Position numbers and translations under genes: made by a program. The notes beneath the pieces were generated by a model. It saw only the letters and a program-made list of their open reading frames with translations, had not been told where the DNA came from and did no database searches. Below are positions 24,754 through 35,610 of a stretch of 64,000 bases of DNA, piece by piece. Source of the stretch: Neospora caninum Liverpool (Eukaryota; Apicomplexa; Conoidasida; Eucoccidiorida; Sarcocystidae); the NCBI RefSeq assembly GCF_000208865.1, contig NC_018398.1, positions 4,358,812 to 4,422,811 on the forward strand, given 5' to 3'. How positions within the stretch are numbered: the stretch's first letter is position 1; each line of letters starts with the position of its first letter.

Positions 24754-27700
24754 TTAAACTCCGTTTTCGCCGCCCTTCGCGTGGAAAGCTTCGCGAGTCT
24801 CTTCGAGGTCTCCGAGAGGTCCGAGAAGGCCTCCCGGTTCGCGATCCAGGAAGAAAATCTGCGTTTGGACTTGGCTGCTCACTGTCAGAAGCTGATTCAA
24901 TTCGTCTGTCATCGAATCGCCAATCTGAAGGCAACCGAGGATCAACGAGACAAAAAAGGACTTTCAGACCCGCCTCCCGAGACTCGGTGAAATGCACACT
25001 TGATGCACACAGCGACCGATGCACACGGATAGGAAAAACAGAAAAAACAGTTTCAGGCACACACCACGAAGAGCCCTACGCAAATGCACACAGGTAGCAC
25101 GTTTCCATTCCCACTCTACAGTGTTTCAGGCGTATTTGCACGGCGTGCGCCTTCGGCATCAGACACGCACCGCTCGCAACGAAAACGCTTTCCCGTGCCA
25201 CAGCCGCGTTTCCCCAGAGTCTTCCACAAACGCGTGTAACGCGTTCCACACGTATCTCCACAGCGACGCACACCGGTGAGCCCTGCACATCCACGTGTCC
25301 GTCTGCCCGTCGACTGTCCGCCCTCTCCCCTGTTCTTTCTCTCGAAAAACACCTTGTTCTAAATGCACACATCCACAAGCGAGTACCTCTGCAAATTCAC
25401 CGTCATCTCCGTCTGTGCCCACAGCTCCACTGACCTCTCAACACCCTCTTAAGTGCACATACGTATACATATGTATACATATGTATATATATATACACGT
25501 ACGGGGCCACTGTCCTGCCTCCTCCACTCTGCAGTTCCGCTCCTTTATGCATCAGACATGCGTATAAACACGTGGGGTGGCAGTACATGCACCAGGACGA
25601 GATGCGAAAACGGCCTTGACTCTGCATGTGCTGTTGTTTGTTCGCGTGTCCGTTCCCGCTGGTGGCTCTGGGACTCACCTGACCCTGCAGCCGCGGTACA
25701 TCGATGAATTTTCCGTAGTCCCGCGCGAGGTAGAGCAGCCTCGCCCGAAGCGTCAAACGTCGCGCATCTTGTTCTTCTCTCAGCAGTTCGCGCATGAAGC
25801 CGATCAAAATGAAGTGCAACAGCTGCACACACAAACACACAGACACACAGAAAGCGAACAACTCGGCGCCGTCTTCCGGGTCCGCGTTGGGCCTCCAAAA
25901 GTCTCGCGTTGTCCCTTGGGTCTCGCCCCACTTACAGTATGAACGCCCTCGAGGGCCTCGGCGGCAGCGGTCGCAGCCTGCGCGGCCTCAGCGATCTTCT
26001 CCGCGTCTTCTCCGCAAGCGTCTTTCAACTGAAGAGCCGTCTCTTTTCTGCGGAGAACGAAGAAGGCAGAGACGCACGCAACGGTGAACGAAAACTCGGC
26101 AGAGTGCAACGCCTCCAGGCCGACAGACAGAGAAAACGACCGGTTTTACGGACACCCTCGCAAAAGACTCACTTGACATCAAAATCCTGGATGCTTAGCT
26201 GTGCGAGGAGGTCAAAGAGCTCCATGACGCGGCTGTCGTCTGCACACACAGAGAGAGAAAGAACCGAGGGGAACTGTCCTCGCGCATGCAGAATTTGGCG
26301 AGAGTGTCGAGGTCAAAACAGACCCTGTTGACGCGTGCGTGCGAGTCTCTTTCACCTCTTTGGTGCGCATGCCTCCACAGTTCGCTTCGCTCCGGTCTCC
26401 TGGCCGCCTCGGCCTGGCCTCCCTCTTGCGTGAAGCTTCTTGCGCTAAAAAGGCGAATCCGCGTGCTGTCCTCACCTCGGTCCCCGGGGGAAAGCGATTC
26501 AAAGACGAAGCGAATCACCCCCTCCTTCGACACGACGCCAAAACGCTCAAAGTGTCTGACGGTCAAAACCGTTCTACGAAGGACCGACAAACAAGTCAAG
26601 ACGGGAGCGCGTTTGACACAGCGACGACCGTGCACGCGACACTCATCGATCTCCATCTGTCTGTCGACCTAGGCGTCTACCTGTCCATCGAGCTACCTTT
26701 ATACAAATATGTACCTATCGGGACGGGGTCAACGCACGTACTCACATGGGGCCATACATGGATACAGATGGAGAGACAGCTCAAGCTCTGCCTTTGTGCA
26801 TTTGCGACCGAGACACGTGCATGCAGACACCCCACCGTTCTCGCCTCGACAGCACCTCTGATTGGTGAGCGGGCCCCAAGCTTCGAGCCTGACACGCCGC
26901 TGCGGCGCTAGACCATGTATTACGATGATCGCATCATAAGGATATATTGTCTCTGTACAAATGATATCCGCGACCCAGAACTGTATATGTACCCCCCCGC
27001 AGATTTCTTCTACGTCGCACATCCCCCCCCTGGGCAACACCCCTCAAGCTTCCCGGAGGTTCCCGCTCTGCGCGGCAACTCGCGATTCGCGGATCTGCCT
27101 CGGCTCCAGGGATTGCGTTTTCCGGAACCCACTTTTGCCGCGAGTGTTTCCAGAAGTCGAACACGGCTTTGAGGAACGCTTCCTCGACTTCTTGCGCGCG
27201 GCGCTCCGCCTTGGTCAGGCCTTCCTCGTCAGCGGGATCCTCGTCTTCCTCTTCGTCGTCCATCTCGACATCGCTCTCTTCGCCGCATTCTTCGCGCGTG
27301 TCGCCTCGGGCCTTCAGCGCCGCCGGCTGCATCTCGCGCAGCGCCTTCTGCGTCGCGCCCTCCTTGAGGAATCGAAAGACGGGGAAGTAGTTCTCGACCA
27401 GTCGCTCGGAGTGCGTCAGCGTCTTGAGGCCTCGAGCCAGCAGCGCAAAGACAAGCACCTGCGCGAGGTCTGTGAGTGACCAGACGTGGCCGTCGTCGTC
27501 GTCTTCGTACGGGAACGCACCCTCGCGAAAGGCCTCGCCTTCACCGCCTTTGCTCGCCTTCGGCTCTTCCTCGCCGTCCTGGTCTTCGCCAGTGCCCCGC
27601 TTCGACGCGTCAACAGCCGCGTCGTGGTCCTCGGCCGAGTCGGAAGACGAGAACGCATGCGGATCTCGCTTTCGCCACGTTTTGTGGTGCAGTCGACTGC

Positions 27701-29576
27701 GCAACAGACGCGCCAACCCGTACTGCATCCAGTCGCGCTTGCCGCCCTCCGTCTCTTCTCTCTCTTTCTCGCCCTCGCCCCCCTGGCCAGCCTCCTCGTC
27801 GTCGTGCGCCTCGTTCATCGCTCCATCGCCGCCTTCCTCATGGCCTTCCTCCCCGTCCGGCTTGCTGTCCTCCTCGGTCTCCTCGTCTGCGTCGCCTCGA
27901 GCCGGTCGCCGCGCAGCGCCTCCGTCGCGCACGCCCCGCCCGCCCGCACCGAGCGCACGGGCATGGGTGGGACCAGCGCCTTCGCGCTTCCGGAAACTAA
28001 ACAGCAGTAGCTTCTGAACTTCCAAAAACTCCAAGTGGCCAGGATAAGAAGTGACCGTCAGCGGCAGCTCAGCTGCAGGCGGAGGCGGCGGCGCGCCGGG
28101 GAGCGGCAGATTTTGCTGCGGCGGCTCAGCAGTGTACGGACACGCCGGTGTCGGCTCCGGCGGGATGTACGGAAGAACGCAGTCAGGCAGAAGCTCCAGC
28201 TGATAAAACGACACACAAGACATGCGCTCGCCGCTTTCCGATCCCATTTGCTTGTGTGTCAGACGTCAGTCCTCGTGGACGACCAGACACGACGTCTTCA
28301 CCTGCAAGACGCATCTGCAAATCTGCAGAGCGAACATACATCCATGGAGAGTGCGCCCCACCCCCGTGCGCGAACGAAAACGCCTGGCCCTCGACAATCA
28401 GTCGACAGGTGGACAGGCCGAAACCCCGGGGTTTCTCGAGCAAACGCGAGCTGGCTAGTTTCTCACATACAGCTATATCTATCTATATATATAGATATAG
28501 ATATATATCTGTATCTACACATACGAGGATAAGTGTACAGAGAACCACATAACCTATGTGGTTTGTTCCAGAACACGGTCCAGCGAACGCACATGCGCTG
28601 CGAGAAAAAGAGCTCGTCGTTCTATAGGAAAAAGTATCTCCCCAGCGTTTGGGGGCACACAGCGCTCCATGGTCGAGCGCGTTCACTGGATCCCCAAGAC
28701 GCGGAAGAAGGCTGTTCTGTCCCCGCCTCCGTTGTGTGTCGGCGTGTGGTGCATGTAAGTGCGCGCATGCAGATGCACGTGTCCCCGCTGGGTGTTGCTG
28801 CGAGAGGGCTGCGGGTGGCTTCGCGCGCCGTGAAAAGCCGTCACCCGGCACATGCCCCGGCCACGCGTGCAGCGCCTGGTTGGGGCTTACCAGGTTCGGG
28901 CGGTACCGGAAGCGGAAGGCCTTCTCGAATGCATGCCGAACGAAGACTTTGACGCATGCAGGCGGAATCGACAAGCTGAGCCAGTCCTCCAGCAAACTCA
29001 TGCGGCCCTCCCACAGGTTCAGCCAGTACGCGAAGAAATCCGCCAAAACCTGGAAGCAAGACAGACCCGGATATAGAGACACAAACACCCGACTGCAAAT
29101 TCCCGGCAGCCTGCCGATCTAGGGTTTTTACCATCCCCGAACCCCTATTTAAAACGGTGCCGTGTGCTTCGTCAAAGGGCTAGGTTCGCAGATCCGGAGA
29201 CACGCGAGAGGCCGCCGACCTCGCGAGCGCCTCCCGTGTTCTCGTTTCTCCAGGGTGCCTGCCAGCGTGCCCCGTGCGATTCGCGGCTTCGCTTACACGC
29301 ATCGACTGGAAATCAAGGTGAGCTGCGTGCTTCAGAAGCGACGTCAGGCCAGCTTCCACGACGCCCACGAGCGAGTTTTGCATTTGACACACGCGCTGAA
29401 AGACGCGCGTGACGAAGAACGAGGTGTCCTCCACGTCCGTGGCGAGCGGCGCGCGAGGCAGGCGCAGCATCGCGCTGAACAGGCACTGAAAACACAGAAC
29501 AGAAGAACAAAAGCCGAACCACACGTGCACACCTACATTTGCACACAGCAGGCACAGTTTTGGGTGACTGCAAATA

Positions 29577-29616
<40 letters not shown>

Positions 29617-31613
29617 GATGCATAGCTAGATATCCAGGCATGTCTACACGGGTATGCCTATCTGTTTCCACGCATACACATTTTGCCACGCTTGTGCATA
29701 GGTTGCATCCCCGTGACGGCCATGCGCACAGCTGCGCGTGGAAAGGATAGGCACACCGGGCTCCCCTTCGGGGTCAGGACCACGCGTTCCCGAGTCTTTG
29801 TCTCCAGCTGGTGCTTCTCTCTGTGCGGCGCCCCTTTCGTTCCTCCGAACTCACCTCGACGAGGACGTAGTCGAATTGGTCGTGGTCAACAGGCACTCGC
29901 AAGAGGGCTTCAGCACACAGGGTTACGTTGTCTCGAAAGTTGTGGAGAATCGTGAGGAAGTGGTCCTCGAGGATCCTGAGAAAGAAGGAGAAGAACGCGG
30001 CGGGGCGACTGGGCTGTACGCGTGACTTTCAAAAAAAAACGGGAGCAACACTCTGCCCACTTCCCGTGTCCAGCCGAAAAGCACATCTTTGGAGTCTCAG
30101 CGGTTTGCGACAGACCCGTTGCCCACGCTCTAGCAAGGAACACGGATCGCAAGGCCCTAAAAAACAGGTCAGGTGGAAGAAACGGTCGTCTGCTGAATCT
30201 CCCCCTCTTCTTCGAACGCATCCGTTCTCTGTGCGTGCTTCCCTGCCTCCGGCGACGCTCCGACCTCTCGCTCTTTTCTTCCTCGCCACTCTGTCTCCTG
30301 ACCCTAACGGTTCTTGTCTCCTCCCCCGCCTCATGCCCCCGAGCAGCTCTTACGCACCTCTCTCTCGCAAGGGCGAGAGAACGGCGAGGTCCGCTCGTCC
30401 GTCCACACTTGCGGCGTGGTTCCTTTCACGCCCCATTTGCTCTGCTGTCTTGGCTTGCCTCACGCTCGCGCGCGGCAAGGGCGATCCTGCCTCTGGTTTC
30501 CACGGCGCTTTTTCAACGCTGAAGCCCCCGAGCGCTTACCATCGATCGTGAGGCGAGAGAGGCACGTCGACCTTTTCGATTGAAACAGGCAGGCGAATGA
30601 CGCTCGCCACCGGGAGCGCTCGGATCTGCCGCAAATCGTCCAGCGTGAGAGTAAGAGCCGGAAGCGAACAGGCGGGCGCGAGTGCAGCTGCGGCTTCACT
30701 GGGCGGTTTCAGCAGAGGAAATAAATCCGCGGACTGGTAAAAGCGGAGGGTAGCCTTCGACTTCCACTGGACCTGAGAAAAGAAAAGCGCAAACGCTCCT
30801 ACTCTGTGCAAGAACTCGAAGCCAGGAGACCTCCCGCCCCGAAACACTCTGAGAGCTGCGCAGGTCAACGCACCCGTGGCCTTGCTGCTGACACGCCCAA
30901 AAAGGGATCGGTTCTGCGGGCGGAAACGAACAAGTGGAAAGGCGACAAAGGAAACGCACCTCATTCACACCCAGAAGCTCGTCGGATAGACTCAGCAGCG
31001 GCTCGTTTTGAGCAGGGGACTCTGTCTCACGCCTCTGAAAGTGATCCCTGCTTTGGTACCCCGACCTACACCCTGGGCTTTCGCGGGCGACTCGCCCGTC
31101 CCCGCGAACCCGAAGGGCAAACTAAGCAGAATCGCACCTGTTCCATGCTCCCGAGCGCCTCCAAGAGGGACTGGACTCTGTTCTTATCAAGGCCCAGGGA
31201 GGCCAGGATCGCCGAGTCGGCCTCGTCTCCGCCTAGGACGCCCCCGGCGGAAACGCGAATCGGCAGCGTGGCGTGGCGAAGAAGCAGCGCCTCTGGCGAA
31301 GCAGGCGACATCTGGTGAGCGAGAGCGAGAAGTTCTTCCACAGCACGGCGGTGCGTCTCCCAGGAACGCGAGCTCAGCCACGGCAAGGCAGCCTGGAAAC
31401 GCGCGCACACACGCGAGACATCGGACGCGCATGCAGCCAAAGAGCGACGCAGACACCTCGGCGTGGACCTTGTCGCATATACCCTGCGAGGCACGAAGCC
31501 GCTCAGAGCGGCCGAGGAACTGCTCGCATCTCGGGTTGGTTCCCGCAAAAAAGACGCCTGGCCCAAAACGGGGCGTTCAATCACGCCCCCTCGCCGTGAG
31601 TGCATCGCGTCCC

Positions 31614-31648
<35 letters not shown>

Positions 31649-33594
31649 CCCGCGAGCCCTTCCTTCCTTTGACTAAAAATCAGAAATCCTCCGACGCCGT
31701 GTTTTCCTTCGCCGTGCGCCTACGAGAGTGAGAAGAAGCAGCTGCTCCGTCGCGGCGCTCGGCGTGAGTTCCGCAGTGAGCGACAGAAGCGCCGTCATGG
31801 TCTCAAAAACGCTCTCCTGAAAACACGGTCCGCGCATGCACTCTCGAGTCTCGCAGTGACGGCTCCGCGCAACGCACGACAGACGAGGAGACAGCACCGC
31901 CACCCGAAATCCTCTGTGTGCATGCGTGTGCGCATGCATCAAGACACACATGCGGAAGGCGACAGAGTGTGCATCTTCACAGGAGAGGAAGAAACCAAAA
32001 TTCGACACATTCGCTTCGGAATACAAAGCATACAGCTGTCCATACCTACATATATATATATATATGAAAATACATGAAAATACGAATGCAGTTGTATGTA
32101 TAGATCGACCTGCGCTCATGTTGGTTTCGCAGGTTTGTGTAGGAGGTAGATACGGGGAGCAAGAGACGCGCGTTGGCCTGCGAAGGCGGAAACCTAAAGA
32201 AAGGGAATGTTGGAAGGTCTCCCGGGTGATTTCGCCCAGCTCCGCAGCGTCCCCGCTGTGACTTTGTGTGGAGGAAACCGCTTGACAAAAGCGCGGGGCC
32301 GTCGCGGAACGGTGGGCGGCTTTTTGCGCAAGCATCGACGGGTGTACGTACAGCCGAGACAACAAAGCTTCCAGCGAGAGCGACGAAGAACCGCAGGAGC
32401 AGCTTCGCGTCCAAGAAGTTTCCTTTCTTGACGGCTTCCTCGAAGCGCTCGAAGCTCCGTTCCACGATGCGCAGGCACAGCGGTCGCAGGCGCGTCTTCT
32501 TGAACCAGAGCCCGACGACGCACGAGTAGATGCCTGAAGAGACAGCATAAGGAGGCCCCAAAGAGGCGCGCGCGAGACATAGGCGACACGGCGTCGCAGA
32601 GTTTCACCACACCACCCCCCTCGAAAAAGAGAACCGAGAAGACAGATGAGGCAACGGACACCCACAAACTAAAGGGTTGCACGGGAAACCATGGAGAGCC
32701 GACGAGAAAAAGAGACGTGTTCCAAGTTTCGCACGTACCGACTTTGAGAGGAAGCAGGCTCGCACAGTCGACGAGGAGTTCGACAAGGCGGTCTTCCAAA
32801 TTCTGTTCATTCTTCTCTTCAGCGCCTGCAGCATTCCCGCGGTTCGCGGAGTCGCCCTGGCTCTCCACCGCCCCATCCGCGTCGAGTTCTTCGCGGTGAC
32901 CTGCGTCGCCTGGGTTCTTCAGCTCGTCAATTGCACCGAAATCCCCGTCCACGTCTCGCCGCTCCGCTTGCTGCTTCAATTTCAACTTCCTCTCTTCTCT
33001 CTCGCGGTCTTCTTCCCGCTCCTGAACAATCGCGTTCTCCGACTCGCGTGCGAGTTTCTGGATCTGCTGCGGAATGAGGGCGACGTCGTCGCCAATCGTC
33101 ACAAACAGCGTCCGCACGCACACCCAGCGTTTCTCCTTCACGCTGAGCGGCGCTTCTCGGCCCTCGCGGGGATCGCGGCTGCCTCCCGCTCGGCCACGGC
33201 CCCCGCTCGGCCCCCGGCTTTGCGACCAGGGAGGCAAGTCGCGATCACTCCGCCGGCGATTGACGTGCCCCGAGCCGTCTCCTCTCTGGCGACGCGCGTA
33301 GGGATGCGAACCCCCCCGCGGCGCGCCGCGCCTCCTCTCGGCGCCTCCCCGCCGGAATATGTGCGCCCATGGCCCTCGCTCTTCGCCGCCTTGTCCTGGT
33401 TCGCGACTTTCTGCGGTCGCCGCGCCTTCAGCCTCGAGGGCGTCTTCGCCCTTCTCTTCCGGCGCGGCGCCGCCTTGCTCCTCCGCGTGGCTTGGCTCGG
33501 CCGGGTCCCCGCGCCCCACTGTCTCCGCGACCTCGGAGAGACAGTTTGTGGGGTCCGCCTCCTCGTCGACCGGAGGAGTTCCGGCGAAGTCCAT
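24754..33594 (-). CDS. NCBP1: Nuclear cap-binding protein large subunit (CBP80)
   Basis: Scaffold of the nuclear cap-binding complex, which with CBP20 binds the m7G cap of new transcripts and links capping to splicing, 3' processing and export. Fourteen exons: 33594-32739, 32533-32352, 31816-31724, 31392-31138, 30772-30540, 29975-29855, 29485-29297, 29049-28891, 28199-27133, 26573-26476, 26239-26173, 26047-25936, 25822-25679, 24924-24754; phases agree and give 1248 residues (human 790). MIF4G-type helical blocks in order: RLVELLVDCASLLPLKVG, GNFLDAKLLLRFFVALAG, AALPWLSSRSWE, WILEDHFLTILHNF, ADFFAYWLNLWEGRMSLLED, DLAQVLVFALLARGLKTL, VRHFERFGVVSKEGVIRFVF, a coiled coil (about QLKDACGEDAEKIAEAA) and HFILIGFMRELLREEQDARR. 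Additions are a 260-residue N-terminal Arg/Gly/Glu-rich extension and acidic inserts within exon 9. The last exon fits by phase and acceptor but has little family similarity. Confidence 0.92.
25448..25498. repeat. ATACAT/TATA-rich simple repeat
   Basis: Imperfect ATACGTATACAT repeats ending in a TATATATA tract, in the last intron of CBP80. Confidence 0.8.
28470..28515. repeat. TATC/GATA imperfect palindrome
   Basis: Run of CTATATCTATC followed by its near-complement GATATAGATA around a TATATA centre, in intron 8 of CBP80; able to fold into an AT-rich hairpin. Confidence 0.7.
29574..29612. repeat. (TA)n microsatellite
   Basis: Nearly perfect TA tract with one TG interruption, in intron 6 of CBP80. 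Confidence 0.95.
31616..31646. repeat. (CA)n microsatellite
   Basis: Perfect CA dinucleotide run in intron 3 of CBP80, between exons 3 and 4. Confidence 0.95.
32048..32065. repeat. (TA)n microsatellite
   Basis: Short TA run followed by a duplicated GAAAATACAT, in intron 2 of CBP80. Confidence 0.85.
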
Positions 33595-33810
33595 CGCGAA
33601 AGCAGCGGAAGGGGGCGGCAGGAGGCTCGCGCGAGACGCGAAAGGTGCTTAAATGCGCCCGGGAGGCGAAAGCAGACGGACGGCGCGGAGAAAGCGCAGC
33701 GACAGTCTTGAGGCGGGCAACAGGAAAGAAACGCTACACAACCCGAAGGGAGGAAAGGCAGCACACACCAGAGGTGGACTCGGCTGCACAGCGACAGACC
33801 AAAGAGAGAG

Positions 33811-33909
33811 AAGACAGTAAGAGAGGGCGAAGGGAAGAGAGGGAAGACAGTAAGAGAGAGCGAAGGGAAGAGAGGGAAGACAGTAAGAGAGAGCGAAGGG
33901 CAGAGAGAG
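33811..33909. repeat. 33-bp minisatellite, three copies
   Basis: Three near-identical copies starting at 33811, 33844 and 33877, each beginning AAGACAGTAAGAGAG, purine-rich on the plus strand. Differences are single bases near copy ends. It lies about 220-310 bases upstream of the CBP80 start codon, probably in its leader or promoter. Confidence 0.92.
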
Positions 33910-34557
33910 AGGCAGAAGAGAGGAGAGAGAAAAGGCGGAGGTAGAAGAGCGAAAGGAGAAGAAAAAGGGAGACAAGAGGGGAAGGAGAGAGAGGCGTTGG
34001 AGTCGGAAAGAAGACCTCGAAAATCCTAGCTGGCCCTGCAGCCGAGCCGAACCTAGAAAAAAAGGGAAGATGCACGTTTCCAGACCGGTGTGACTTGCAG
34101 AGGAGGACCGCGCTCTACGAAGCTGTTTTTTCCAAGGGCGCCTCGCGTGGCAGCGCATGCACCAGCGCCGGAAGAGAGTGCTGGAAGAGCGAGAAGAAGA
34201 CTCGGTCGCAGCGGCGAGAACAGCGAGAGCCAGCGAAGGAAGGAAAAGGCGAGAACGTTCTTCAGTCGCTGGAAGACGCACGAACTCTCGTCGGCCGAAA
34301 GGGACGACAGTTTGCTGTCTCCGCAGAACGACGGGAGAGCGGTCCCCGGCGGTAGATTTCCGGAACGCAGAGCGAGGGCGTTCGTTTTCGCCTCTTCTTT
34401 TCTCCGACACTGTATCGGACCGAGCCCCCGCGGGTTCACGTTTCCACGTAGGTGCGCGGAAAAAGACAAAAGAACGGAATCTGAGAACCGCCTGTGTGTC
34501 ACGGCATCGGCGGCGCCGACTCAAGCTGTCGCTCTTCTTCTCAGCCTCGCTTTTTTT

Positions 34558-34564
34558 TGCATGC
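34558..34564. promoter_or_regulatory. TGCATGC motif
   Basis: Palindromic heptamer core known as a recurrent apicomplexan promoter element bound by AP2-family factors. It sits near the middle of the CBP80/HDAC divergent region. A second copy at 35741-35747 is in HDAC intron 1. Function here is inferred only. Confidence 0.35.
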
Positions 34565-35610
34565 AGCTCACGCTGGCTGCGCTCACACGCTCCGGGTCAG
34601 GCCTTTTTCTCTATAAGCCGAGTCGAGACGCGCGTTTCCTCGATTTTCTGCCGAGGACTGGATCTCTCTCTCGCGTTGGTCCTCGGCGAGCAGAAAGAAG
34701 AAAGACTCTGGAGAACAGCCTCGTCTCTTCTCTCGGAAAGCGCCTTCCTTCGCCTCCCGTCTCTTCAAAGCCCCAACAAGACAGCGGCCCTCTCGCGAGA
34801 CACCGGCGGCCAGCTGCTCTCGGCAAGGCGCTTCTCACTCCAGGTTTTCCAGGAAAAGCGCTTTTTTGCAAGAAACAAACACACGTTCGTGTGCCTATCT
34901 TCAGGCCCTCTTGCCCTCGAAGGTGGGAAGCCTATCGCGTCTTCACTCCTCAGCTTCTGGCTTGTGCCCCTGGCCCTCCTTCGCCTTTGTCTCTCTCGGC
35001 CTCCGCGTCTTTTCTCCGCTCTCTCCCCTTCTCGCCGTCCTACTCGGTGTCTTTAGTGGAAAACTTTTCTGCACGTTGTCGCCTTCTCCGCTCGAGGATT
35101 TCAGGCTCTTCCCGTTCCCTTGGGCGCCGCAGCACAAGACCTGCTCGTCTGCCCATCCAGCAACCGTCACCTCGGATTCTTTCGAACGGCTCTCTTTACT
35201 CGTTTCTCGTCCTCCCTTTCCTCCCTGCTACACCTTTCCTTTGTCGGTCCCTACCTTTTTTTCCCTCTGTCCCCTCCTTCGGCTGTCCTGTCCCGACAGA
35301 GCAGGGCCTTCCAATTCCCTTTTCGCGTGTTGTCGCCACTCCTTGCCTCCGTGTCTTGTGTCTCTGGGTTCTTCCGAGACTCTTCCCCGCTTCTCTTTCT
35401 CTCCTCTTCTGTCCGGAATCTCCAGTCTGGTTGTTCGATCCTCTCTTTCAGCCGATCGTCGTTGAGAGTCCCCTTCCCTGAAGGTCTTCGTTTCCTCGCG
35501 CTCTGGCCTCGCCCTTTTCTTCCTCTCTTCGCTGACGCAGCCCCTTTTCTCTGGCCACTTCTTTTTCCGTTTCCTCGCTCTCTTCCGCCGCTTTCCTCGC
35601 ATTCTCCACC

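Larger units (their letters stand above)
33595..35610. promoter_or_regulatory. Shared upstream region of divergent CBP80 and HDAC genes
   Basis: About 2.0 kb between two outward-facing start codons, so it must hold both promoters and both 5' UTRs. The left part is purine-rich on the plus strand (33.75-34.05 kb, including a 33-bp minisatellite) and the right part strongly pyrimidine-rich (34.9-35.6 kb), a mirror asymmetry giving each gene a pyrimidine-rich leader. A TGCATGC motif, known as an ApiAP2-type promoter element in apicomplexans, lies at 34558-34564. Promoter function is inferred from gene arrangement. Confidence 0.6.

Noticed and set aside
24736..24990. Plus-strand 84-codon frame antisense to the last CBP80 exon
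   Set aside because: It starts without ATG and the minus-strand frame fits the CBP80 phase, acceptor and pyrimidine tract.
33649..34524. Minus-strand frame with repeated LPFALSYCLPS
   Set aside because: The repeat is just the 33-bp minisatellite read in a frame that it preserves; upstream of the CBP80 start and not joined to it by a credible splice.
34090..35481. 463-codon plus-strand open frame between CBP80 and HDAC
   Set aside because: It begins with a non-ATG codon, overlaps another long plus-strand frame, and lies in a pyrimidine-rich stop-poor leader; composition (Ser, Arg, Pro, Leu, Phe) follows base bias and no family is recognised.
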